A stretch of DNA of 64,000 nucleotides, taken from positions 1 to 64,000 of the forward strand of contig JAOALB010000124.1 in assembly GCA_025331125.1 (NCBI GenBank), in the 5' to 3' direction. Made by a program: the position numbers and the translations under genes. Of this stretch, positions 33,681 to 45,259 are shown piece after piece. The notes beneath the pieces are model-generated. The model was not told where the DNA came from. It did no database searches and saw only the letters and a program-made list of their open reading frames with translations. The first letter of the stretch is position 1; each line of letters opens with the position of its first letter. Origin of the DNA: Mycogone perniciosa. Lineage: Eukaryota > Ascomycota > Sordariomycetes > Hypocreales > Hypocreaceae.

Positions 33681-34679
33681 ATGTCTCGGTCGGGCCAGGG
33701 AACACTTGATACATGGTTGTCAAACAAATCGTCACACAGAAACTCCTCCTTGCAGACATCCTCGTCGGTCAACAAGAACTACAGAAACCCAGCCAGCTTA
33801 ATGGACAGAGCACGGGTGAACTCCCGCCAAAGGGTGGAATTAGCCGCGGCGGCCACGGAGACGAGGACCGTTCTCCCAGATATTCTCCAGGAATTACCTC
33901 ACATCACGGCCGCCAAATCGGAGGCGTTGTACTCGGATCGACTTCCGCCCCTGAAGGCCGCCGACTGTCCAAAGCGAACGCCTTCTGGCAAGACAGCTAT
34001 TCGCATCGTCAATGCGGACACTTTCAACGCGGCTATTGAGCTGGCATCTTCCAAAGGGCCGGGGTCAGGCCGCGTCGCGGTGCTGAACATGGCGAGCCAT
34101 ACGCACCCCGGTGGAGGATGGCTCAAAGGCGCGATGGCGCAGGAAGAAGCGCTTTGCTACCGCAGCTCACTATCTCTATCGCTGCATAAACGGTATTACC
34201 CGTGGAAGATGAGCCAGGGATTGTACACGCCTGACGTTGTCATCATTCGTTCGGATGTACCTTCTGGACACAAGATCTTGGACGTCAAACCTAAGGATCT
34301 ACCCGTCGTGAGCGCGCTTAGTATCGCGGCGCTTCGAGTACCGAAGACGAAAAAGGTGCGGACTACGTCGCTAGATGGAACGACTGTGGAGAGGGAGGTG
34401 TATGAGAACCCAGCGTCGCGGGAGATCATGAAGACCAAGATGAAGTTTTGTCTGCGGATGGCGGCGCATAAGGGCCATGGGCTGTTGGTTCTTGGAGCGC
34501 TAGGATGCGGAGCGTTTAGGAATCCGAAGGAGGAGGTTGCGGCGTGTTGGCTGGAGGTGCTGCAGGAGGCTGAATTTCGGGGAGGCTGGTGGGAGGAGAT
34601 ATGGTTTGCGGTGTTTGATCGGAGGAATGAAGGGAATTTCGAGATCTTCGATGAGGTTCTTGGTGGTGTTGAGGTGTAG
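33681..34679 (+). CDS. Microbial-type PARG-like protein (TIGR02452/DUF2263 family)
   Basis: Single exon, 332 aa. The catalytic macrodomain signature of bacterial-type poly(ADP-ribose) glycohydrolases is present: HPGGGW at residues 142-147 and AQEEALCYRSS starting at about 153, the GGG-x(n)-QEE pattern in which the second Glu is catalytic. The preceding block (RIVNADTFNAAI, GRVAVLNMASHTHP) and the C-terminal block (GHGLLVLGALGCGAFRNPKEEVA) complete the fold. The expected role is removal of ADP-ribose chains. The N terminus SGQGTLDTWLSNK resembles, but does not fully match, a PCNA-interaction box. About 80 residues between the N terminus and the domain are polar and probably disordered. Confidence 0.87.
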   Translation: MSRSGQGTLDTWLSNKSSHRNSSLQTSSSVNKNYRNPASLMDRARVNSRQRVELAAAATETRTVLPDILQELPHITAAKSEALYSDRLPPLKAADCPKRTPSGKTAIRIVNADTFNAAIELASSKGPGSGRVAVLNMASHTHPGGGWLKGAMAQEEALCYRSSLSLSLHKRYYPWKMSQGLYTPDVVIIRSDVPSGHKILDVKPKDLPVVSALSIAALRVPKTKKVRTTSLDGTTVEREVYENPASREIMKTKMKFCLRMAAHKGHGLLVLGALGCGAFRNPKEEVAACWLEVLQEAEFRGGWWEEIWFAVFDRRNEGNFEIFDEVLGGVEV

Positions 34680-35950
34680 AGTTTACAGTGTGATGACGAG
34701 GCTATGAAGTCGTTTTTGGAATTCAAGGCAATGAATGAATGAATAAATTCAGGTTTGAGTCCTACAACGGGTTTTCACATGTGTTATGGAACACGTGAGA
34801 AGTAAGAGCAATGCTCTGAATCAAACAACGTAGGCAACATCAAGGACTCGTCGATGTTATCGGGTTCACACACAGCCTTTCCAAGTACTTGCTCCCGTGA
34901 ATCCCATGCCCCACGTCAACTTGTCTCTCCGGATCTCGGACACGGGCTGCCGGTACCAGTTCGCCGAAGTGCAGATGCATACGGAGTACGGAGTACTGAC
35001 AGAGGTGAGAATAATAAATAGCACTACCCAACCCACTAAATGTAGTCCGTATAGAACACGAGGAACACTAGGACTAATGGAAACAGAGAGGTCGAGGTGA
35101 TCCAGGGAGTTTGAGTGCCCCTTGCTTGAATTCCGTCATCACCAACGCTTAAGATGCAGTATAGGTAGGTCTTCAACCCCCATCTGAGGAACAGCAGTGA
35201 GCAGCTCAGACCAACTATCAACAGACAAACAGGGCGTCCTCTTCTAACAATCAGAGTCTAGATTTTGAGAAATGGGGCCGTTGAACGATTCAGTGACACC
35301 CGGGAATGGCGCGCTAATACCGGCGTGCTTTTGAGGCTCCACCCTCGGCACTATCACGATGTCGTGATCGGCGCCACTTCTAACTCAATATCAGGTTGAC
35401 ATTCGGCGCCTTTCACTTTCAAACAGATGTATACTACTCGCCATGGAAGTTGAATACAGAGGGACAGCATCTGACCAGTGGAATACCAGCTTTAGAAAAG
35501 AAAGAAAAATATAAGCCCAACGGGAACCATTCAGTCGGAACCCAAGACCAGACTGCGCGTTTCGAGGTTACACTCAAAAGGTCGATCACTCCCAAGTGGA
35601 GGCGAAACGTGATGTGACGTGATCGCTTCAATAAATGTGCCAAGGGTCCAACAACTTCGACTTGTTCGGATCCGGGTCCGCGCTGTGCCCAGGAACGTTA
35701 GTGCGCGCGCGAGTGGTTGTTGGATTCCAGGTGAAAGAGTCCAGAGACATCGTGCAATCTCTGTTCTTGCATCATCGCGTGGCTGGCTTCCTACCGTTCG
35801 GCTTAGCCGTTCAGAGGCCTGTCTCTTTTCTTCTATTTTGCCCCCTGTGTCTCGCTCTTAAATTGTCTCCCTTTCCCGGTCCTCCCCCCCACGATCTCTG
35901 TCTCACTTCATTGTTGTGGTTTCAACTGAGGACAGGACGGCGAGACAGTT
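34680..35950. other. Gene-free interval, promoter of the permease
   Basis: No supported gene. A tandem TACGGAGTACGGAGTAC motif lies at 34980-34996. The last 150 bp before 35951 are pyrimidine-rich. Confidence 0.4.
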
Positions 35951-37660
35951 ATGGCCAAGTTTGTCGATGACACGCGCCGGGGCGATAGCTCGGCCGAAGA
36001 GGGTCCGGGTTATGGCCAACGGTTCGGCACGCAGAACGTTGATGGCGGCGACGGCAGCGCTATAGACCCGGACTCGGGTGTGAAGCGTGGCCTCAAGAAC
36101 CGCCATCTGTCTATGATGGCTCTTGCTGGTATTATTGGCCCGGGATTGCTGGTTGGCTCTGGCGGCGCCTTGAACAGTGGTGGACCGGCGTCCTTGATCA
36201 TTGGTTTTGGTGTCATCGGTATGTGGTCTCCATATACTATTGTCTCGGTGAGCTTTACTAACAAGCGACACTCAGGTATAATCGCCTTCTCCATCATGCA
36301 GTCACTCGGTGAAATCACAACTCTGTACCCCGGAGGAGGTGCATTCATTTCTCTAGCAGAGCGTATGGTCGACAAATCCTTCTCCGTTGCTGTCGGCTGG
36401 AACTACTTCATCATCTGGGCCACCGTCCTCGCCAGCGAGTATAACGTCATCTCTAGCATCCTCAACTACTGGGCGCCCCAAGTCCCTGTATGGGGCTTCT
36501 TCCTCATCTTGTGGGCTGTTTTCCTCGCGTTTCAGCTTCCTGGAGTTCAGGCCTTCGGCGAATTGGAGTACTGGCTAGCCCTCGTCAAGGTCCTAGGCCT
36601 GGCGGCTTATTTCATCTTCTCCATCGTCTACGCTTCAGGTGGGTTGATTGGCCAGAGTGAACCTCTTGGGTTTCGATACTGGCGCGACCCCGGCGCTTTT
36701 AACGGGAATGGGTTCCGCGGCGTTGCTGTTGTTTTCGTCTTCTGCTCGACTTTCTATGCTGGAGTTGAGTCTGTTGCCGTCGCTGCCACTGAGACGAGGA
36801 ATCCCGGTACTGCTGTGCCGCAGGCTATCCGCCAGGTATTTTTGCGCATCATCTTTGTTTACATGGGTTCTGCCTTTTTCTTTGGCCTCACTTGTCCGGC
36901 CAATGCAGACGGGCTTATCAATGGCGGCGCAAGGGCTCTTAAGAGCCCTATGACAATCGCCATCCAAAACGCTGGATGGGCTGGAGGTGTTCACCTGATC
37001 AACGCCTTCATCTTTATTACTTGTCTGTCAGCCATCAACTCATCAATCTACATCGGCTCCCGCACCATTCTATACATGGCACAATCTGGCAAGGCTCCCA
37101 AGTTCCTCGGCTGGGTCAACTCGCGCGGTGTCCCAGTCTGGGCTATTGTCCTCACTAATGCCGTCGGTTCTATTTCCATGATGAACGTCTCAACCGGTGC
37201 AGCAAAGGCGTACGGCTATATCATCAACCTGGCTGGTGTGAGTACATTCCTTGTCTGGGGAAGCATCAGCTTCATCCACATCCGCTTTCGCCGTGGCTGG
37301 ACCGCCCAACAACGAAGCCTTGATGAGTTACCTTTCAAGAGTATGTTTTATCCTTACAGCGCCTACTTCGGCCTCTTCGCCAATGGTTTTCTGGCCCTCG
37401 TCCAAGGCTGGACGACTCTCTCTCCGTTTACGGCGGGTGACTTCGTCGATGCGTATATCCTTCTTGTGCTGTTTCCCGTTATTTATTTCGCTTCCAAGCT
37501 CTATTGGAGAGGGAAAGACAGGTTCCTGAGGAGCTGGGATATTGATCTGGACAGTGGCAGGAGAACAGATCTAGACAAGGGTAATGAGGTGTTAGATGAT
37601 GGGTACTTGGCGCGGGGAAAGAAGGTTCCTTTTTGGAGAAGGATCTGGGCTTCGCTTTGA
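35951..37660 (+). CDS. Amino-acid permease (YAT/APC family)
   Basis: Exons 35951-36218 and 36276-37660 give 550 aa. The intron has a GTATGT donor, a TTTACTAAC branch site and a CAG acceptor. The protein has a hydrophilic N terminus, then the first transmembrane helix motif GIIGPGLLVGSGGAL, the family signature around GEITTLYPGGGAFISLAERM, and about 12 hydrophobic segments. The stretch FYAGVESVAVAATETRNPGTAVPQAIR corresponds to the conserved helix 6 region with the substrate-contacting Glu. The C-terminal tail is charged. It imports amino acids across the plasma membrane; specificity cannot be told. The intron is 57 nt and free of in-frame stops, so retention would insert 19 residues after the first helices. 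Confidence 0.93.
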   Translation: MAKFVDDTRRGDSSAEEGPGYGQRFGTQNVDGGDGSAIDPDSGVKRGLKNRHLSMMALAGIIGPGLLVGSGGALNSGGPASLIIGFGVIGMWSPYTIVSVSFTNKRHSGIIAFSIMQSLGEITTLYPGGGAFISLAERMVDKSFSVAVGWNYFIIWATVLASEYNVISSILNYWAPQVPVWGFFLILWAVFLAFQLPGVQAFGELEYWLALVKVLGLAAYFIFSIVYASGGLIGQSEPLGFRYWRDPGAFNGNGFRGVAVVFVFCSTFYAGVESVAVAATETRNPGTAVPQAIRQVFLRIIFVYMGSAFFFGLTCPANADGLINGGARALKSPMTIAIQNAGWAGGVHLINAFIFITCLSAINSSIYIGSRTILYMAQSGKAPKFLGWVNSRGVPVWAIVLTNAVGSISMMNVSTGAAKAYGYIINLAGVSTFLVWGSISFIHIRFRRGWTAQQRSLDELPFKSMFYPYSAYFGLFANGFLALVQGWTTLSPFTAGDFVDAYILLVLFPVIYFASKLYWRGKDRFLRSWDIDLDSGRRTDLDKGNEVLDDGYLARGKKVPFWRRIWASL

Positions 37661-38637
37661 ATGCACCCTGCATATATATCATCAGTCATAATGCTTAGAA
37701 ACGATTTCAACTACCTTGTCCTTTTTCCCCAATCAGTCACATGCTGCTAGAGAGTCCAGGACCCGGTTCAATGGGTCTAGGGCAGCATGATGGAAAGTAA
37801 GTTATGAGTTTGAGAAAATAGTATCCCTACCGAGTATCCTAGTTCTTTTCTGGGAATTGGGGCATGATTGGTAAACTCTGTACATTTTTACGGCTTTGGT
37901 TGGCATTTGCTCGTGCCTTGGGAGTGTGGAAGAGGTTTTTGGTGAAGACATCAATGAGTTCCCACTTATACTTCTCTCACTATTCCTTCCCATCTCTTTT
38001 TCTATGCATTATTCTTAAACCCTAATGCTATTAGTTTTGATTTTGATTAAGGCATGTAGCAAAATACCTTCATATTCCACTTTGTCTTAGGTTATGGGAG
38101 AGTCCGTGAATGTTGATGCCAACTTTTCTCTGTAAGGAGACTTTCAAGTCTAGGGTAGCAATCTGGCGTGTGAGCAAGTAAAAAGCCCGGATCATTAATA
38201 TTCCACGTTTCGGACAAATCTTAGAGGCCCCTGCACTCCCGCATCTTAGCGCAGAGGCCCAGGTACAAACGCCACCAGACTGGACAAGGTTGAGCTTCGG
38301 GACGCGTGGGATGAGGTCAATGTACTCCGTACTTCGTAGGTACTCAGTACCTCCATCAAGACAGTTCATTCCATATTAACCCTTATCTGTATTTCTGCAT
38401 CTGCATTCTCTGCGCAAACCTGATTGTATCACTTCTCTACATCGCCAACCAGCGTCATGATAACATCTTATTAAAGCGAATCCCATCGAACCTGCGCAGT
38501 CATTTCTTGTTCGAATCACATGTCTCTCGCTAGCCGGCCATCATTTCGTCGTCATTCCCTCGAGCTCAGCTGCAGCCCCCCACCTCCCGTCAGGAGATCG
38601 ACAAAGCTCGACGACGACCGCGCAACAAGTCGAATGA
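37661..38637. other. Gene-free interval
   Basis: No supported gene. A tandem GTACTCCGTACTTCGTA motif lies at 38322-38338, about 300 bp upstream of the VPS9 protein start. Confidence 0.4.
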
Positions 38638-41600
38638 ATGCAACCTCTAAACCCTTTCCTGTCTGCCTTCTTCAAGAGCTCGGTCGTCGCACAGTGCACT
38701 CCTGTGCATCATCATATTCTCCTTGTGCCGTTGACGGATGTGCTCCTCACCCACCGCGAGGCCGACAGCGGCGCCCCAACCCACGAGGTCCTTGCCTCTG
38801 AGGAGTTCCTGGCCAGCCATGTCCTGCGGATCCCCGGTCCGGACGGCTCTGGAGGAGCCAAGGACAGCGTGCAGAGTCTGCGGGAGGTGAGGGGCAAGGC
38901 GAGGCAATTCTCAACTGTGAATGGGAGGAGCGTCATTGTTAAGGACTCGTTCATCTACAGCAACAAAGGTGTGACTAGGAGGAGCCGAGATTTCGCTGTA
39001 TCCAATACTGACTTCTTTTCATCATCTAGGATTCAAGACACTTGCGCAGGCGCAGATACTCAACGACACCACTTGGTACCCTGACGTGTTCGAGCCCCGA
39101 CAATGGCTTATATACTTTATTTCAAGGCCGCTGGTGGGGACATGGGAAGAGATTAAGATCGAGCCGGCAATACTCATCGAAGGCGTCAGGAACCAGAAAG
39201 CTGCGGAACAAAAGCCGTCCAACGGTGACTCGGCTGATAATGCGTTGCCGCGCAAGAAAGACATCAAGAGTTTCCACGACTTGCTCAATCATTTCCCCAT
39301 GATCGCTCGACAGATGCAACCTGGCTTAGAGAAGCTTTTTCTCGAGTTCACGGCGGTGTTACAGAAACCACTACCACCTCCTCCATCCGCTTCATTCATA
39401 CCGGATCCCGAACCAGAGGGCCCGATTGTGGCTGCGGCGCGGAGAGCTCGGACCGATAGTCAAACTGCAAGCATGGGGAAGATGCACTCTAATGGCTTGC
39501 CTGTTGCGGAAGACTTCTTTGCCGAGGATGATGAGGACATAATGCGAGCCTCACTCGAGAGTGCTGTCACTGCGGCGATTGACATATTTCAAGGGGTTGA
39601 TAAGCAACAACTCTCGCTTCTAGGCGCCACCACGGACTTGACTGGCCCGTTGGTAGAGAAGCTAATTGAGCGTTATGTCGCAGAGAATGTCCATCACTTG
39701 CTTTTTGCGAAGCTCAGTGCTATCAAGCGACCCGAAGATCTTGAGCTTGAAGCCAAAATCCGGCAGATGGAATTCATTGACATATCGCAGCTGGGGATCG
39801 CAATCGACGGAGGTCTGAAGGCCAAACATGATCTCATTATTCAGCTCGGCCCTGCCATAGAAGAGTTCAGAAAAGTTTGCAACGCCATGAGTCCTCAGGA
39901 AATGCTAGACCTTTTATTATCGACCATGAAGACCGTGTCTCAGCTCACAGATACATCCAAGCCGCCGAATGGTAATGGTGCCTCTGAGTCTTCTTCTGAG
40001 AAAGCCATTATGACAGTCAATGCCGACACTCTGGTCTCGCTGCTATTGTATGTGGTGATTCGAGCTCAGGTGCGAAACCTACAAGCCCGACTTGCCTATA
40101 TCCGAAACTTCATCTTTGTCGAAGATGTAGATAGTGGAGAGATGGGATATGCTTTGAGTACATTTGAAGCTGTGCTCGCATACCTTGTAACAGACTCGTC
40201 AGGTTTGCGCCGCGCTAGTAGAAGAAATAAGGCACTGTGGGAAGCAACTAAAAAGGCGGATATGAAGGAGCTGAAGAAGATCATGGAACCGAATCCCAAC
40301 GCAGACGATGACGAAGACGAAGATGACAATGAGGACGAGAATATCGACATCTGTGAATCGCCAAGGTCTAGCCGGCGACCTTCTTTATCATGGGGCTTGC
40401 CAAACGGATCGGATATAAAATCACTGGAGTTGACCGTCTCTGATGGATTTTCCCACGGCACAGGGTTAAGCCATGTTTTCCCTTTCCAGGCGACCAATGG
40501 TAACGTTGCAGATGAGATTCCCGACCTACCAGTCAGAAAGATAAAGAGGGTTGCAATGGACACGCGGAGCTTGTCAAGTGTTTCTGAAATATCTTTCCAT
40601 TCGCGGACGGCGAGCATTGGCACCATTGGCAGCGCCCTTGAAGGGGATATATCCGTGGAGCGGCTTGCCCAGACTAGCAACTCCTTCGGAGAATCATTAC
40701 TCATGATGGCAGTCCAGAGTGGACAAACAGAGCCATTGCAGTATTTGTTAACATTATCGGGATACTATCCTCCGGAAACCATCTTGAATGACATGAACAA
40801 CGAGGATACGTCGCTTTTAAGCGCAGCGGTCCAGCTGGGCCACACAGAGCTTATCGACATGCTTTTCGACCATGTAAGCTCAATGGCAACCCGAGACCAA
40901 TTCACGCAATATCTTTCAGAGCAAGACATCTGGGGCCGCAGCATAGGCCATTACCTGTTTAATGCGCCATTTCTCATCGCCAGGATTGGTCACCTTATAC
41001 CCTGGCGCCAGCGCGACAAAAATGGACAGACGCCGCTCTTTGCCTTGTGTCGGTCATACGACCACGGTGACTATTACGATATGGTTGAGGCCGGATTGCA
41101 GGCTGCCCGCAACGCTCAAGGCGACGGGCAGCCGCTGCATATCGACGAGCACATTGATGGTAAAGGCAACACGCTGTTGCACATCATTAACGACTCCAGG
41201 CTAGCATTGAGAATCCTGCACTCCTGCGACCTAGACGTCAATGCCACAAATGACAGGAAGTTCACCGCGCTGATGGTAGCCAGTAAATATGGTAGGTATG
41301 ACATGGTTAGGGCGCTTTTTGCAGACCCTCGGGTTGATATTGGGGCGAAGGAGCTTCGAGGGCTCGCGGCAGTTGAGCTAGCCAAGGACGACGACGTGAG
41401 GAATAAGATTGACGATCTCGGTCTGTTTAGTTTGCCGCCTGGTCGCGATGGACGTATCACGGGAGTCGTCAGAGCCTTTTTTGTGGAGGATGGAACGATA
41501 CGACTGGTTCTCAAGTCTGCGGCGCCGACGGACCACGATAGCTACACGGTAACAACCAGCCGGCGGTCGCTCACTGACTTTGAGCAGCTGGCGCACCTCC

Positions 41601-42684
41601 TGGCCGAGGAGAATCCGGCGTCATGGATTCCCTCCATATCAGATACTCGGTGGGCATTTCAGCTGCCCTCCAAGCCATCCCGGGCGGTGTTGAGGGATAT
41701 CCAAGCACGAACGGACTGGTTCTTGAGGACCATGCTGAGCCATACGACCCTCTCAACACATGAGATGCTGTGGGAGTTTTTCCTGGTGCCAGAACTGCAG
41801 CTGGAGGCCATGGAGCAGCGGACGAAACTCAAAGTTGAGGCAAGAGCGGACAAGATTAGGGAAGAGTATGAGCCGGTGGAACACGTGCGTGATGTGGAGC
41901 AGTTTGTAAATCATGCGCGAGAGATGGTGAGGAGCGTTAGCTACTCAACTAAGAGCGTAACAAGGCGAGCCAATGGCGTTGGGCAAGCCGCAGCAGGTGA
42001 GTAAAACAGCACCGGAAAACGACGTTGGATTGAGACTGACGATGGCCAAAACCAGACTTCTACGACGCAGCAGGATTGCTCCATCGATCCGTATCAGCTC
42101 TCCTGTATCTACCACCGGAACATGTACTAGGCATGGAGGCGTTTGTTAGAGCCATGATGCCGACGCAAATCAACCCACAGGCAGTACTTCACACGACATT
42201 ACTGGCAGTGCAGTCAACAGTGCAGGCCCTCCTATCGTCCCTGTCCCGACCGCCAAGCCTCATCGGCCAGATAACGGCTGCGAAAAGGGAGGCGGATAGA
42301 AACGACATCTCAGTAGGGAGGACATCAAGATGGCCCTTGGGCTTGTTGGACGACACAAGACAACGGATGCAGGAAGAAAAGGAGAAACGAGCTCGCCAAT
42401 ACCGAGAGCAAGCGGAGTATCTGGCCAGGGAGCTGCGATACACTCAGCAAACAGTGGCGGGCGAGTTGGCCGGATGGCAGGAACTGCATGAGCATATGGG
42501 CAGACGAGCGATCCGTGAGTACGCGAGGGGGATGGTGGTGCAAGAGCGGGTACGCCTCGAAGGGATGATGCGCGCATTGAGAATAGTAAGGTCAAGGTCA
42601 GGGGACGTTGGACACAAGAGCACTTCGGAGGTCCCCGTCACCAGCTTCGGCGACGGATCGGAAACAGCAAGTGACAGACGTTGA
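38638..42684 (+). CDS. VRL1: VPS9-ankyrin-PX-BAR-like endosomal protein (Vrl1/VARP type)
   Basis: Exons 38638-38968, 39030-41996 and 42056-42684 give 1308 aa and phases close. The N terminus (MQPLNPFLSAFFKSS) is followed by a VPS9-type Rab5-GEF region at about residues 290-480 (ADTLVSLLLYVVIRAQVRNL; GEMGYALSTFEAVLAYL). An acidic linker follows (DDDEDEDDNEDENID, near 535). Ankyrin repeats lie at about 660-880 (SLLMMAVQSGQTEPLQYLL, GNTLLHIINDSRLALRIL, TALMVASKYGRYDMVRALF). A PX-like fold lies at about 920-1030 (YTVTTSRRSLTDFEQLAHLL; ISDTRWAFQLPSKPSR). The C-terminal helical part (VAGELAGWQELHEHMGRRAIREY) resembles SNX-BAR ends. This order is that of yeast Vrl1, the GEF subunit of the endosomal VINE complex. 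Activation of Rab5-type GTPases and membrane sorting are inferred. Confidence 0.85.
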
Positions 42685-45259
42685 TGACATTCCGGCGACG
42701 GACGACACGAGCGGGGGCAATGCATGATATCACCTCACTCCATGACGGGGCGTCCGTTGTGATCCACGGGCCAGCGTGTTGCCGAGGCGATGAGCAGACA
42801 CGTATGAATACTACTACTACTACTACTACTACTACTATGATTTGTATGGGAATGGACGCGATGGTGTCGAGTTGAGTGGTTAGGGGCCCTGTTTCTGGGA
42901 AGAAGCTAATGGCTGCATGGGACGGCTAGCTTTTCTGCATGGGGATATAGGTGCTGGATATTGGTGTGCTGTTTGGTCATTGTTTGAACCCCGGCGCTGG
43001 GGAGGCGAAATATTACAATAGTCGAGTTTTAATTGATAGAACGACAGCGAAAGACATGTCCTTTTTTATTTTATGTTTCTTCAATTCAACTCTTATAATG
43101 CTCATTGTGAGGATATACGGATATGCTAGGGGCTTGGTGATGTAGGGCGAACATGGTCAGGTTACAACATTCACACAAGAACTCCACTCGAACGGGACAA
43201 TTCCACGCAAACTCCGTTGATAACGGCCACGGAGTACAATACTCCGTGATTAGATATTGTTTCGAAACAAAACCTGCAGAAACCTCAAAGTCCAGACTCA
43301 TTGTGTGTAAAATCTGATGGGGAAGAAACAATGGAAGCTTCTGAGCCAATCGTTTCTTCAATAGGACGTGCAGTGAGCTGATTGGACAGATGCGTACCGC
43401 GGACTGATAGAGCGCGTTGAACCTTTAACACCTTCCAAGAGGGATGGGGCGCGTAGCGTGGCTGACGAATCAGAGGTGCGCAGAGGACATTGCGGAATTT
43501 GAGCTTCTGATTGGGCAGACAGAACTTACGCGCCAGGAATATGCAGCTGGGTACGGAGTATTAGTACTACTGCTTTGGAGGGACAGCATCGACGAATTTC
43601 CGCAGCCGCCGTGGTGGGTTCTTCTTTCAGGCGAGATTTTCTGCGCTGTACGAGGTCTGGATGTATGTGGTAAGATTACAAGGTCTTTTTGGTGCGACGC
43701 TGGGAGGACCTGTTTAATTATATGGTAGCATGAGGTGAGCTGAAGAGGTTGTTTAAGCGCCCGGCGGCTGGGTCCTGGCTAAGCGCCGAGGTTGAAGCCG
43801 ATGCGTTTATTGGGCGCTTTGTGTGTATCAAGTCGACCGCGGGTAGCGATGGGCGGGATAAAAATAGATACGCCGTTATGGCACTCCGTATTCGGCCTGG
43901 TTCTGGGCTCGGTGCGACCTGCCTGGGACGAAGGGTACTCGTAGAGGCAAGGTACTCGTAAGGTGGCGGGATGCTTTGTGTCGGTCGAGATGGGACAGCG
44001 GTGGAGAATTTGCTGGGCGCGTATGTACGAGTACGTAGCAGTAGCAGCAGCGTCAGCAGAGGTGCAGATGGGACTGTACGAGAAAGCGTCGGTCCGGTGT
44101 TGCTGTGGTGGAATCGAGGCGACGCGGTCGATTCACGTCGCGGTGATGCGTGTCGACGATGTTGAAGAAGAGTTGAAGTTGAAAAGTGATGCGCGTCAAC
44201 AGAAGAATTTCAAGCTTATCTACCGAACCCGCGTCCAACACACGGCAACAACCAACAGCTCGAACCAACAGCAGCACCTTCCAGCAAACACGTCCAGTGC
44301 ACGGGAGACAAGTGGCCCGAAAGAGTCTAGCAAGACGCAGCTAAAAATGAGTCATGGGCTCCTGGGAAGGTGCTGGCCACTCAGAGGGCCGGCGCCTGCA
44401 GCAACCCGTACAACCCCAGAAACCCCACAGCTGATGCAACTCTGAGACCTTTTCCACTTTCAACCTCTGCCACGACATCATCAAGCACTATTACGCCGGC
44501 ATATGCAGCAAGGGTTTTTCGTTTTTTCCCTTGCTGGCACTACCCGCAGCCTGCATAGGCCAGAGCCAGTACCATCGCGCCATTCGCCTTTTCGGGCTCG
44601 AGACCTTCAACACGTCGTTCTTTTTCGTGCCCTCGGGTCGCGTTTCAGATCGTTCGTTCATCGTGGCCGCCGCTAATCTGGCCACACAAATCGCCAGTAT
44701 GGCCAGGATAGGCCTGGCTCTAGGCTAAGCCGCCGCCCGGTGATCCACGAGCCGCTCACATTCAACCTCCACTGTCCGTAATCCAAGTCCACACGCCCCA
44801 GAGGCCTGTAAATCAGACCCTCGAGGCCAGTCGAGGATAAGAAGACGGCCTCGTCCCTTCCTTTCCAATCATCCTCATTCTGATTCCTTGTCGACTTGTC
44901 TCCGTATCCATCTCTTTTCGTTCTCCTTTGGCTCTGCTTGATTCTCTTTTTGGAGTTGAACTCATCCTTTCAATTTATTTACAATCTCTCTTTGATTTCC
45001 TATTTTTGGTTCTCGTTTAGAACGGACCCGTTTGCGTGGCTCAAGATCTTGGTCACTTCACGGCTTATACTATCAATATACACACCACCAGCCACTCACT
45101 CAACGTGTTATACGACTTTCTTATCAACGTCATCGTCATCATCATCACAAAGCAGCAAGTCTAGCTGCTTGTGCATTGCATAGCATTATTGGAGCTGGCC
45201 TCCTTTCCCAACTAATACCGTTAATAATCAACCCTTCTCTCACTACAACAACCACAGCC
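42685..45259. other. Largest gene-free interval (2.6 kb)
   Basis: No supported gene. It has a TAC microsatellite (separate entry) and motif copies at 43229-43249 (two arms facing each other), 43552-43561 and 43882-43890. The stretch from about 44850 to 45259 is CT-rich and lacks long frames, suggesting a long 5' leader or promoter of the next gene. Confidence 0.4.
42809..42835. repeat. TAC trinucleotide microsatellite, 9 copies
   Basis: Nine perfect TAC units, 125 bp after the VPS9-ankyrin gene stop codon. Confidence 0.9.

Noticed and set aside
40096..40704. 202-codon minus-strand frame inside the VPS9-ankyrin gene
   Set aside because: Shadow frame of a real exon; Ser/Leu-rich with no motif.
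43963..44445. Plus-strand 160-codon frame
   Set aside because: No domain, odd Ala/Val/Cys composition, and it lies in a region of low-complexity promoter-like DNA.
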